From the NCBI GenBank assembly GCA_900540545.1, contig UQGJ01000001.1, forward strand, positions 1 to 64,000: a stretch of DNA of 64,000 bases, read 5' to 3'. Position 1 is the first letter of the stretch. Every line of letters begins with the position of its first letter. The stretch comes from an uncultured Eubacteriales bacterium (GTDB lineage: Bacteria > Bacillota > Clostridia > Oscillospirales > Oscillospiraceae). The position numbers and the translations under genes are program-made. Below, piece after piece: positions 23,596 to 31,798 of this stretch. The notes beneath the pieces are model-generated. The model did no database searches, was not told the DNA's origin, and was given only the letters and a program-made list of their open reading frames with translations.

Positions 23596-24049
23596 TGCGG
23601 TCAAACTCCAATGTCATCAGAATGGCGTCCTCTTTGGGCGCGGTATAATAGCCCTTCCGACGGCCCGCCTGGGCGAAGCCGTGCTTGGCATAGAGGGCGA
23701 TGGCGGCGGCGTTGCTCTCCCGGACCTCCAGGGTCAGAAAGGACAGGTGGGCCTGCCCGAAGCGGAGGAAGGTCTCCAGCAGGGCGGCGGCGATGCCCTG
23801 GCGGCGGAACTCGGGGCGGACGGCCACGTTGTCGATGTAGCCCTCGTCCAGCACCACGTGGAGGCCCGCGTAGCCCAGGACCCGGCCGTTGTCCGCCTCG
23901 GCCACCACGAAGGAGGCCATGTCGTTATAGAGCTCCTCCTCCAGCATGGCCTCGGACCAGGGGGTGGAAAAGCACAGCCGCTCGATGGCGGCGATGTCCT
24001 TCAAATGGGAGCGGTCCATGGGGACCAGTCTGTAATTCAAACCCGTCAT
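23582..24049 (-). CDS. rimI: Ribosomal protein S18-alanine N-acetyltransferase
   Basis: 155 residues. RimI acetylates a ribosomal protein N-terminus. It has an IERLCFSTPWSEAMLEEEL start, IDNVAVRPEFRRQGIAAALLE (acetyl-CoA loop RRQGIA), LEVRESNAAAIALYAKHGF and GRRKGYY. It is commonly encoded beside tsaD, as here. Start ATG 24049 overlaps the previous gene by 4 bases. Confidence 0.88.
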   Translation of the reverse strand: MTGLNYRLVPMDRSHLKDIAAIERLCFSTPWSEAMLEEELYNDMASFVVAEADNGRVLGYAGLHVVLDEGYIDNVAVRPEFRRQGIAAALLETFLRFGQAHLSFLTLEVRESNAAAIALYAKHGFAQAGRRKGYYTAPKEDAILMTLEFDRIGTV

Positions 24050-24636
24050 CCTTTCATCCAGTGGGGCGGTTTCGGCGTGGCGCCGGGGGGCAAGGGAACC
24101 CGCACGTCGGTGCGCTCCGGGCCGTAGATGGCCCGGTGGGCGGCCATGACGGGGGCCAGGTCCGCCGGGGCCTCCCCGCCCACCAGGGCCAGGAAGCGCA
24201 TCCCACAGGTCGCCATATCGTAGAGGGGGGTGAAGCCGCTGCGCTCATAGAAGGCGATGCGGCGGCGGCGGATGTCGTTTTCCGCATCGTCCCCGCCGGG
24301 GACGGGCTGCTCGGCCTCCATCAGGACCTTGGAGCGGCCCTGGTAGGCGGAGACCACCCGGCGCAAGATCTCCCCGCCCAGGCCGCCGTTGCGGCGGGCG
24401 GCGGTGACCCCCAAATAGTCCAGGAGGATATAGGCGGGGTCGGAGGGCTCCATCCAGAGGGTGGCATAGCCCAGCATGGTCCCGCCGTCAAAGAGGCCAT
24501 GGATGTCGTACCGCCCCGCCTCATGCAGGTCCATGATCTCCTCCAGGGGCTTCCGCTCGTTGGGCGGGAACGCCTCGGCCAGTTCGGTCACGTACCAGCG
24601 CTGGATTTCCATCTCGTTCATCAGGCGCAGTTCCAT
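24046..24636 (-). CDS. GNAT-family acetyltransferase, paralog of 23014-23595
   Basis: 196 residues. It shares AFPPNERKPLEEIMDLHEAGRYDIHGLFDGG and YILLDYLGVTAARRNGGLGGEIL with the 23014-23595 protein, so the two are a local duplication that brackets rimI. The coenzyme loop is RNGGLGGE. Substrate unknown. Its start is about 50 bases after polA, in the same operon. Confidence 0.8.
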   Translation of the reverse strand: MELRLMNEMEIQRWYVTELAEAFPPNERKPLEEIMDLHEAGRYDIHGLFDGGTMLGYATLWMEPSDPAYILLDYLGVTAARRNGGLGGEILRRVVSAYQGRSKVLMEAEQPVPGGDDAENDIRRRRIAFYERSGFTPLYDMATCGMRFLALVGGEAPADLAPVMAAHRAIYGPERTDVRVPLPPGATPKPPHWMKG

Positions 24637-24686
24637 GGGGACCTCCTTTCATGTGGGGGGTGGGCGGGCGGCCGCAAGGGCCGCCC

Positions 24687-27365
24687 CTACTCTTTGGCTT
24701 CGGCCCAGCTCTGGCCGGCGGCGGAGTCGGCTTTCAGTGGGAGGGAGAGCTGCATCACGTTCACCATCTCCTCGGTGAGCAGGCCCTTCACCTTGTCCAC
24801 TTCGGCGTCGGGGCACTCCACGATCAGCTCGTCGTGGACCTGGAGGACCAACCGGGCCTCCAGCTGTTCGGCCTTCAGGCGGCGGTCCACGTGGATCATG
24901 GCCAGCTTGATGACGTCGGCGGCGGTGCCCTGGATGGGCATGTTGAGGGCCACCCGCTCGCCGAAGGAGCGGAGGTTGAAGTTGGAGGATCTCAGCTCCG
25001 GCAGCCACCGGCGGCGGCCCAGGAGGGTGGAGACAAAGCCGTCGGCCTTGGCCTTCACCACCACGTCGGTCATATAGTCCCGGACGCCGTGGTACTTCTC
25101 AAAGTAGCGGTCCATATACTCCTTGGCCTCTGCCCGGGAGACGCCGATGTCCTGGGAGAGGGAGAAGTCGGAGATGCCGTAGACGATGCCGAAGTTCACC
25201 GCCTTGGCCCGGCGGCGCATCTCGTGGGTGACCTCATTCAGGGGCACGCCGAACACCTGGGAGGCGGTGACGGTGTGGATGTCCTCGCCGGACTTGAAGG
25301 CGTCCTGCATGGTCACGTCGTCGGCCATATGGGCCAGGAGCCGCAGCTCGATCTGGGAGTAGTCGGCGTCCACCAGCTTATGGCCCGGCGGGGCCACGAA
25401 CATCTTGCGCAGCTCCGCCCCCAGTTCGGTGCGGACGGGGATGTTCTGGAGGTTGGGCTCGGTGGAGGACAGCCGCCCGGTGGCGGTGACGGTGTTCTGG
25501 AAGCTGGTGTGGATGCGCCCGTCGGGGCCGATGACCTTGGTGAGACCCACCACGTAGGTGGACTGGAGTTTGGTGTATTGGCGGTACTCCAGGATCACGT
25601 CGATGAGGGGGTGGAGGCCCCGAAGCTTCTCCAGGACCTCGGCGTTGGTGGAGTAGCCGGTCTTGGTCTTTTTCACCGGGGGCAGGCCCAGCTTGTCGAA
25701 TAGGATGTGGCCCAGCTGCTGGGTGGAGTTGATGTTGAACTCCTCCCCCGCCAGCTCGTAGATGGTCTTGACGTCGGCGTCGATGCGCTCCTGGAGTGTC
25801 TCGCCGAAGGCAGCCAGGGCCTTGCGGTCCACCAGGAAGCCCTCCCGCTCCATGCCCGCCAGGACGGCGCACAGGGGCAGCTCCACCTGGGTCAGCAAGT
25901 CGGTCATGCCCAGGTCGGCCAGGCGGGCGGACAGCTCGCCGTAGAGGCCGTCGATGAGGGCGGTATGGCTCACCAGGGCGGCCATGGGGGCCGCGGGGTC
26001 GGAGAGGGGGCCGAAGGCGTCGGGGTCCAGGTAGGTCTTGGCCTTGGGGGCCTCAAAGTTGAAGTAGGTCACCGACAGCTTTTCCAGCTCGTAGCTGCCG
26101 TCGGTGGGGGCCAGGAGGTAGGCGGCCAGCTCGGTGTCGAAAATAAAGCCGTCGGTAGAAAGGCCCTCGGCCAGGAGACGGCCCATGAGAGCCTTGACCC
26201 CGTGGCCCACCTTTTTGACGTCGGGCGCGAAAAGCCCCCGGAGGAAGTCGTTGTAGCAGGGCAGCTTGTCCTGGAAGAAGAGGGCGGCCCTCCCCTGCCC
26301 CGGGTCCCCCCACTCCACACAGACAGCGTCCAGGGTGGGCAGGGCCAGCAGGGAGACGTGGTCCCGGCCCCGCCAAAGGGCCAGCAGCTCCTCCATCCGG
26401 GCGGGGCCGTCCACAACCTCGATCTCGCAGGCGGCGGTGAAGGTGTGCTCCCCCGCCGGCGCGTCCCCCTGGGGGGCCTTGAGGCCCAGCTTGTCGATGA
26501 GCTTGGCAAACTCCAGCTTGAGGAACAAGTCGTAGAGGGCCGGCTCGTTCACCGGCCTGCGGCGGGCGTCCTCGGGAGTGAAGTCGATGGGGGCCTCGCA
26601 GCGGATGGTGGCCAGGTCGTAGGACATATCCGCGTCGGCCCGGCCCTCGGCCAGCTTCTTCACCACATTGGGCTTGGCCGGGGTCTCCGGGGCGGTGACG
26701 ATGTCGGGCATGTGGTCGTAGAGGTGGGCGATGGACCCGTACATCTGGATGAGACCCATGGCGGTCTTCTCCCCGATGCCCTTGACGCCGGGGATATTGT
26801 CGGAGGAATCCCCCATGAGGGCCTTGAGGTCTACGATGTGGATGGGGTCGAAGCCGTACTCGGCCCGGAAGGTCTCAGGGGTCATGTCCCGGGTGGTGGT
26901 CTGGCCCATGCGGGTGGTGACCAGCTTGACCTTGGCCGTGTCGGTGATAAGCTGGAGGGAGTCCTTGTCGCCGGTGACGATGGCGGTCTCCCACCCGGCT
27001 GCAGTGTCCAGCTTGGAGATGGTGCCGATGAGGTCGTCGGCCTCCCAGCCCTCCAGCTCGTAGCGGGGGATGTTCATGGCGTCCAGCACGTCCTTGAGAA
27101 TAGGCATCTGGGCGGCCAGCTCGTCGGGCATCCCCTTGCGCTGGGCCTTGTAGCCCTCGTAGGCCAGGTGGCGGAAGGTGGGCGCCTTCAGGTCGAAGCA
27201 GACGCACAGGGCGTCGGGATGTTCCTCGTCCAGCAGCTTGAAGAGGATGTTCAAAAAGCCGTAGACGGCGTTGGTGGGGGTGCCGTCCCGGGTGGACAGG
27301 GGGCGGACCCCGTAGAACGCCCGGTTGATGATAGAGTTGCCGTCGATGACCATCAGCTTGTTCAT
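24687..27365 (-). CDS. polA: DNA polymerase I
   Basis: 892 residues from ATG 27365 (GGGAGG upstream). The N-terminal 5' nuclease (residues 1-290) has VIDGNSIINRAFYG and the helix-hairpin-helix PGVKGIGEKTA. The middle domain lacks the DxE residues of a 3'-5' exonuclease, as in other Firmicutes, so it is probably without proofreading. The polymerase domain has DYSQIELRLLAHM (motif A), RRRAKAVNFGIVYGIS (motif B) and VLQVHDELI (motif C). Role: primer removal and repair synthesis. Confidence 0.95.
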   Translation of the reverse strand: MNKLMVIDGNSIINRAFYGVRPLSTRDGTPTNAVYGFLNILFKLLDEEHPDALCVCFDLKAPTFRHLAYEGYKAQRKGMPDELAAQMPILKDVLDAMNIPRYELEGWEADDLIGTISKLDTAAGWETAIVTGDKDSLQLITDTAKVKLVTTRMGQTTTRDMTPETFRAEYGFDPIHIVDLKALMGDSSDNIPGVKGIGEKTAMGLIQMYGSIAHLYDHMPDIVTAPETPAKPNVVKKLAEGRADADMSYDLATIRCEAPIDFTPEDARRRPVNEPALYDLFLKLEFAKLIDKLGLKAPQGDAPAGEHTFTAACEIEVVDGPARMEELLALWRGRDHVSLLALPTLDAVCVEWGDPGQGRAALFFQDKLPCYNDFLRGLFAPDVKKVGHGVKALMGRLLAEGLSTDGFIFDTELAAYLLAPTDGSYELEKLSVTYFNFEAPKAKTYLDPDAFGPLSDPAAPMAALVSHTALIDGLYGELSARLADLGMTDLLTQVELPLCAVLAGMEREGFLVDRKALAAFGETLQERIDADVKTIYELAGEEFNINSTQQLGHILFDKLGLPPVKKTKTGYSTNAEVLEKLRGLHPLIDVILEYRQYTKLQSTYVVGLTKVIGPDGRIHTSFQNTVTATGRLSSTEPNLQNIPVRTELGAELRKMFVAPPGHKLVDADYSQIELRLLAHMADDVTMQDAFKSGEDIHTVTASQVFGVPLNEVTHEMRRRAKAVNFGIVYGISDFSLSQDIGVSRAEAKEYMDRYFEKYHGVRDYMTDVVVKAKADGFVSTLLGRRRWLPELRSSNFNLRSFGERVALNMPIQGTAADVIKLAMIHVDRRLKAEQLEARLVLQVHDELIVECPDAEVDKVKGLLTEEMVNVMQLSLPLKADSAAGQSWAEAKE

Positions 27366-27453
27366 GTGGGCCTCCCGCGTTTTGTTTGGTAAGATAAAGG
27401 TATTATACCCGGTTTCTCGCCATTCGGCAAGGCTGGGGGTGGAACTGCGGCGG

Positions 27454-28122
27454 TCACGCCCGCCCCTGATGCTGTATCTTCTCTTGCAGATAGGATTCCA
27501 TCCATTGAATCTTCGCAATCGCCCGGGGGTCCGTGCTGGTCATGGAGCGGACTTTTTCCAGGCAGCGATAAAGTGTATCTATTGTGCCATAGCAAAAGGT
27601 ATCTAAAAAGAGCTTTCCGTCACAATCTGGCACAAAATACTGTTTATTGACTTGTTGACTGACTTCAGAGCAACTCTTGACAGCCTGTTCCAGGTCCTCT
27701 TCCCCAATCAAAATGCGGGGATAGAACGCCGCTTTGCTCTCCAGTTCATAAGCCTTGACCAAGCCCGGCCCAAAAACCACCTCATCATCGTGATATACAT
27801 CACCTACCGCGATACCGCCACGTAGCATAAGTCCATACTGGTCAAGCAGCAGTGTCGGCCAAGCCATCAGCCCCCGCACAATTTTATTCATGGCGCCCCG
27901 CTCACTGGCCTTAATGGAAAAGATAATGCTGTCCGAAATAGAGGTCATCATGACCCCTGTCATTTTTATTGTTTTAGGCCAATCGCCTTTCCGAAGCTGG
28001 TAGGGTAATTTCAGGATAGTCCCAATCTCGCTGCAGCGTTCCACATCCTGAACCGCGGCTTTAAAGCCCAAAATATCTACAAACGCCACAATACGCTTCT
28101 CATACTTGATTTCACCCTTCAC
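27454..28122 (-). CDS. Nucleotide-cyclase-like protein, unknown signal
   Basis: 222 residues from GTG 28122, with GGAGG lying in the end of the MATE gene (11-base overlap). IVAFVDILGFKAAV near residue 10 and TSISDSIIFSI near residue 60 give the two Asp of a class III cyclase-type metal site. LMLRGGIAVGDVYHDDEVVFGPGLVKAYELE then follows the same fold. It is less GC-rich than its neighbours, so probably acquired. It may make a cyclic nucleotide, but no effector gene is next to it. Catalysis is inferred. Confidence 0.5.
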   Translation of the reverse strand: MKGEIKYEKRIVAFVDILGFKAAVQDVERCSEIGTILKLPYQLRKGDWPKTIKMTGVMMTSISDSIIFSIKASERGAMNKIVRGLMAWPTLLLDQYGLMLRGGIAVGDVYHDDEVVFGPGLVKAYELESKAAFYPRILIGEEDLEQAVKSCSEVSQQVNKQYFVPDCDGKLFLDTFCYGTIDTLYRCLEKVRSMTSTDPRAIAKIQWMESYLQEKIQHQGRA

Positions 28123-29482
28123 GAGCTTTCCCTCCGCTTTCTCTTTCTAACTTCCGGTACACCACAAAGTACATGGTCGTAAAACAGGCCAGGCCGCCGA
28201 TGAGCTGGCTGGTGGCCTCGGCCACAAAGACGCCGGTGGTGCCCAGACCCAGCCAGGGCAGCAGCAGGGTCAGGGGGGCGTTGATGAACGCCTTGCGGAG
28301 CAGGGAGAAGAAGATGGCGTGCTTGGACCGGCCCAGGGCGGTGAACACCGACTGGCCCGCCTGCTGGAGGGCCATGAAGATGAACAGGCTGAAATAGATG
28401 CGCAGGGCCGGGGCGGCCACAGCCACCATGTCGGTCTCCGAGTTGAAGATGCGCACCAGCAGCTCCGGCGCGGCCATGGTGACGGCCCAGACCAGGGCGG
28501 AATAGGCCACCACCACCGTGGAGGTGAAGCGGATGCCCTGTCGGACCCGGCCCGGCTGCCCCGCCCCGTAGTTGTAGCCCAGCACGGGCTGGGAGCCGTT
28601 GGACAGGCCCATGACGGGCATGGTGACCACCTCGCGGATGGAGTTGATGATGGTCATGGCCCCCACGTACAGCTCGCCGCCATAGGCCTGCAAGGTCACG
28701 TTGCACACCACCTGGACCAGGGCGTTGGTCAAGTTGACGAAGAAGCCCGCCAGCCCCAGGGAGACGATGCGGCGTACCCGCCGGGCCCGGAGTCTCATAC
28801 AGCCCGCTTTCAGCCGAAGGATGGCCTTTTTGCCCGTGAGGAATTTCAGCACCCACGCCGCCGAGCAGGCCTGGGCGATGATGGTGGCCAGAGCTGCGCC
28901 CCGGACGCCCAGGTCCAGGGCGAAGATGAAAATGGGGTCCAGGACGATGTTGACCACCGCCCCCAGGCCCACGGTCATCATGCCCGTCTTGGCGAAGCCC
29001 TGGGCGTTGATGAAGGGGTTCAGACCCAGGCTGACCATGACGAACAGGGTGCCGCAGAGGTAGATGGTGAGGTAGGCGTCGGAGTAGGGGAAGGTGGCGT
29101 CGCTGGCGCCGAAGAGGTAGAGCATGGGGCGCTTCAGCAGCAGGCACACCGCCGTGGCCGCCGCCCCCAGCAGGAGCAGCAGGGTGAAGGAGTTGCCCAG
29201 GATATGCTCGGCCTCGGCGTCGTCCCCCTGGCCCCGGTGGATGGAGCACAGGGGCGCGCCGCCCATGCCGCAGAGGTTGGCGAAGCCCATGAGGATGGAG
29301 ATGATGGGCATGGTGATGCCCAGGCCGGTGAGGGCCAGATGGCCGGGCAGACGGCCCAGGTAGATGCGGTCCACCACGGAGTAGAGGACGTTGATGAGCT
29401 GGGCCAGGGTCATGGGGGCGGCCAGGGTCAGAATGGTTTTGGGGATGCTCCCCTGGGAAAAATCGTTTTTGCGCTCCGCCAC
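28112..29482 (-). CDS. MATE-family multidrug exporter
   Basis: 456 residues, 12 predicted membrane helices in two related halves. The start LAAPMTLAQLINVLYSVVDRIYLGRLPG and the second-half GLAGFFVNLTNALVQVV are typical MATE signatures. It uses an ion gradient to export cationic or drug-like compounds; substrate unknown. GTG start at 29482 after GGGAGG. It is co-transcribed with the cyclase-like gene. Confidence 0.9.
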   Translation of the reverse strand: MAERKNDFSQGSIPKTILTLAAPMTLAQLINVLYSVVDRIYLGRLPGHLALTGLGITMPIISILMGFANLCGMGGAPLCSIHRGQGDDAEAEHILGNSFTLLLLLGAAATAVCLLLKRPMLYLFGASDATFPYSDAYLTIYLCGTLFVMVSLGLNPFINAQGFAKTGMMTVGLGAVVNIVLDPIFIFALDLGVRGAALATIIAQACSAAWVLKFLTGKKAILRLKAGCMRLRARRVRRIVSLGLAGFFVNLTNALVQVVCNVTLQAYGGELYVGAMTIINSIREVVTMPVMGLSNGSQPVLGYNYGAGQPGRVRQGIRFTSTVVVAYSALVWAVTMAAPELLVRIFNSETDMVAVAAPALRIYFSLFIFMALQQAGQSVFTALGRSKHAIFFSLLRKAFINAPLTLLLPWLGLGTTGVFVAEATSQLIGGLACFTTMYFVVYRKLERESGGKAREG

Positions 29483-29580
29483 AGCCGTCCCTCCCTTGTT
29501 TTCCCGGTCGGAGTTGTTTATACTATGGTATTATAGCGCAGAGCGCTTTGCAGGGCAAGTTTTGGAAAAGAGGTTTTGGT

Positions 29581-30759
29581 ATGGGGTTGGAGCTGCTGGA
29601 CCGGGCCGGGGGGCTGTACCCGGAATTGAAGGCCTTCAAGGACGCGCTTCACGCCCATCCGGAGCTGAGCTTCCAGGAGACGCGGACCACTGCGCTGGTG
29701 CGGGAAAAGCTGGCGGCGCTGGGGGTGGAGTTCCTCGACCTGGGGATGGAGACCGGGTGCGTGGCCCTGCTGCGGGGCGGGCGGCCCGGTCCCGCCGTGG
29801 CCCTGCGGGCCGACCTGGACGCCATCGAGCTCCAGGAGCCGGACGGGCCGGGGTGCTCCCAGGTCCCCGGCGTCATGCACGCCTGCGGCCACGACTTCCA
29901 CACCGCCGGGCTCTACGGCGCGGCCAAGCTGCTGGCGGAGAGGCGGGGCGAACTGGCCGGGGATGTGGTCTTTCTCTTTCAGCCCGCCGAGGAGGTGGGC
30001 CGGGGCGCGGCGGCGCTGGTGAAGCACGGCCTGTGGGAAGCGCTGCCGGTCCGGCCCCGGTTCGTCTTTGGCCTCCACAACCGGCCGGAGCTGCCCACGG
30101 GGCAGATTGCCGTCCTCCCCGGCCCCATTATGGCGGGCAAGTCCAACTTTGTCCTCACCCTCCACGGAAAATCCGGCCACGGCGGCTCCCCCCACAAGTG
30201 CGTGGACGCGCTGGTGGCCGCCGCCGCTTTCATCCAGGCGGTGCAGACGGTGGTGAGCCGGAACGCCGACCCCCAGGAAGCCCTGGTGTGCACGGTCTGC
30301 TCCGTCCACGGCGGGTCCCCCGCCAACTTCGCCCCGGACCTGGTCACCCTCACGGGCAGCATCCGGGCGCTGAACGACGGGGTGCGGGCCATGGCGGTAG
30401 GGCGGCTGGAGACCCTGGCCGGGTCCATCGCCGCCGGGTATCAGTGTTCGTATGAGTTTGAATGTCAGGAGGCCATGCCCCTGACCTACAACGGCCCGGA
30501 AGCCACCGCCGTGGCGCGGCGGGCGGCGGAGGCTCTGGTGGGTGCGGACCACGTGGTCTGCACCCGGCCCGACCTGGGTTCGGAGGACTTCGCCGTCTAC
30601 GGCCAGCACGTCCCCGCCTTTTTCTACTGGCTGGGGACCGGGAAGCCGGGGCAGGCCAACCCCTGCTGGCACAATGAGGGGTTCCGCACCGACGACGGCG
30701 CACTGCCCCTGGCTGCGGCCCTGCTGGCCCAATCGGCCCTGGAAGGGCTGGCGGAATAG
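29581..30759 (+). CDS. M20-family amidohydrolase
   Basis: 392 residues from ATG 29581 (AGAGG upstream). It is a dinuclear metallopeptidase of the hippurate hydrolase / IAA-amino acid hydrolase group: LHAHPELSFQET, ALRADLDAIELQE, MHACGHDFHTA (metal ligands), FQPAEEVGRGA (catalytic Glu), LHGKSGHGGSPH and DLGSEDFAVY. It probably removes N-acyl groups from amino acids in the cytoplasm. Divergent from the MATE gene. Confidence 0.9.
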   Translation: MGLELLDRAGGLYPELKAFKDALHAHPELSFQETRTTALVREKLAALGVEFLDLGMETGCVALLRGGRPGPAVALRADLDAIELQEPDGPGCSQVPGVMHACGHDFHTAGLYGAAKLLAERRGELAGDVVFLFQPAEEVGRGAAALVKHGLWEALPVRPRFVFGLHNRPELPTGQIAVLPGPIMAGKSNFVLTLHGKSGHGGSPHKCVDALVAAAAFIQAVQTVVSRNADPQEALVCTVCSVHGGSPANFAPDLVTLTGSIRALNDGVRAMAVGRLETLAGSIAAGYQCSYEFECQEAMPLTYNGPEATAVARRAAEALVGADHVVCTRPDLGSEDFAVYGQHVPAFFYWLGTGKPGQANPCWHNEGFRTDDGALPLAAALLAQSALEGLAE

Positions 30760-30799
30760 GGCGGCCACCGCCTGCTCATACTAGTGCCGAGGTGATTTT

Positions 30800-30931
30800 A
30801 TGGCAAAAAAGGGCATGAAGCGGCCCGAGGTGACCCACACCCAGCCCCGGAACGACGTTCCCCCGGTGCCGGAGCTCCAGGGCAAGCCGAAACGCACCAA
30901 GGAAAAGGCCAAGCCTATCACAGAACCATAA
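30800..30931 (+). CDS. Small basic protein, 43 residues
   Basis: ATG 30800 follows GAGGTG. It encodes MAKKGMKRPEVTHTQPRNDV, then PPVPELQGKPKRTKEKAKPI, a Lys/Pro-rich and probably unstructured peptide. A strong terminator follows at once, so it looks like a real short gene. Function unknown. Confidence 0.6.
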   Translation: MAKKGMKRPEVTHTQPRNDVPPVPELQGKPKRTKEKAKPITEP

Positions 30932-30936
30932 AAAGA

Positions 30937-30968
30937 GGCGCGCCGCAATCGATTGCGGCGCGCCTTTT
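30937..30968. terminator. Bidirectional terminator
   Basis: A 28-base perfect palindrome (30937-30964) centred on CGATCG-like sequence, with A-rich sequence on one side and TTTT on the other. It serves the convergent 30800-30931 and 30969-31292 genes. Confidence 0.9.
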
Positions 30969-31292
30969 CTACATCTCCGTTTGTAGGACCCGGACCAAAA
31001 TGTTCAGAAAAGCGCCGTTGCTGGGCTTTCTTCTCAGCGGCATCCCGGCCAGGTCCTCCAGAACGGGGCGGCCGCCCTGCCGCCAGCCCGCGCCTACGGC
31101 GGTGCGGATATTCCGGTCCACGCTCTTCCAGTTGGTCCCAAAGGTTTTGGCCACCTCCGGGTAGAGCCATTTGGTGAGCTGGCCGTCCGGCTGGTCCAGG
31201 CGCAGCTCCAGCGCACGGTGCAAATATCCGTAGCCCAGGAAATCCCCGGGGATGCACAGGCGGTCCAGCAGGGCACAGACATCCTGCCTCAC
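30969..31292 (-). CDS. Stand-alone Spo0A C-terminal (DNA-binding) domain protein
   Basis: 107 residues. LCIPGDFLGYGYLHRALELRL, LYPEVAKTFGTNWKSVDRNIRTAVGAGW matches the Spo0A effector domain (recognition helix after F-G-T). There is no receiver domain, so it cannot be switched by phosphorylation and may act on 0A-box-like sites constitutively or with its operon partner. It overlaps the XRE gene by 4 bases. Confidence 0.82.
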   Translation of the reverse strand: MRQDVCALLDRLCIPGDFLGYGYLHRALELRLDQPDGQLTKWLYPEVAKTFGTNWKSVDRNIRTAVGAGWRQGGRPVLEDLAGMPLRRKPSNGAFLNILVRVLQTEM

Positions 31293-31657
31293 GGCTCGTC
31301 ACCGGCCTCATCGTCATCCGCCAGGTACAGGTCGATCAGGGTCTGGGCAAAATCGGCCACCACTCTACGCCGCCGCTTCTCCGGGAGCGCGTCAAGGCCG
31401 CGGATCGTCGACAGCATGCTCTCGGACAGCTGTATCTCCCGCGTGGCGTCCTCCTTCCGCAGCAGGACCAGCGGGTCCACCCCCAGGCCTCTGGCGATGC
31501 CATCCACCGTGTCCAGCTTGGTGCTGCCCTTCCCCTTCTCCACGTCTTGAAGCGTGGATTTGGCGATGCCGGTCTTTTCGGAGAGGGCCTCCAGCGAGGT
31601 CCCCTTGGCCTTGCGGATCGCGTTCAACTGGCTGCTCAAGTTATCTTTTAATTCCAT
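31289..31657 (-). CDS. XRE-family regulator
   Basis: 122 residues from ATG 31657 (AAGGAGG upstream). The HTH_3 domain is LNAIRKAKGTSLEALSEKTGIAKSTLQDVEKGKGSTKLDTVDGIARGL. The helical C-terminus (ALPEKRRRRVVADFAQTLIDLYL) is probably for dimerisation. It forms a two-gene operon with the Spo0A_C protein. Confidence 0.85.
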   Translation of the reverse strand: MELKDNLSSQLNAIRKAKGTSLEALSEKTGIAKSTLQDVEKGKGSTKLDTVDGIARGLGVDPLVLLRKEDATREIQLSESMLSTIRGLDALPEKRRRRVVADFAQTLIDLYLADDDEAGDEP

Positions 31658-31757
31658 CTTGGCCTCCTTATCTATACATCAGTTACGATAAGGAGGTTTC
31701 CCCGTCTGCACAAGATAGATGTATCGGAAATAATCGGATGATTTTTCGGATTTACAA

Positions 31758-31792
31758 CAATACCGCCCCAACGAACCGTTGAGGCGGTATTA
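31758..31792 (-). terminator. cysS terminator
   Basis: ATACCGCC-tc-AACG-gtt-CGTT-gg-GGCGGTAT hairpin just after the cysS stop. Confidence 0.8.
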
Positions 31793-31798
31793 TTTTGC

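Noticed and set aside
27454..28122. Complete Pycsar or CBASS defence operon
   Set aside because: No effector gene (TIR, membrane or nuclease) is next to the cyclase-like gene; the neighbours are polA and a transporter.
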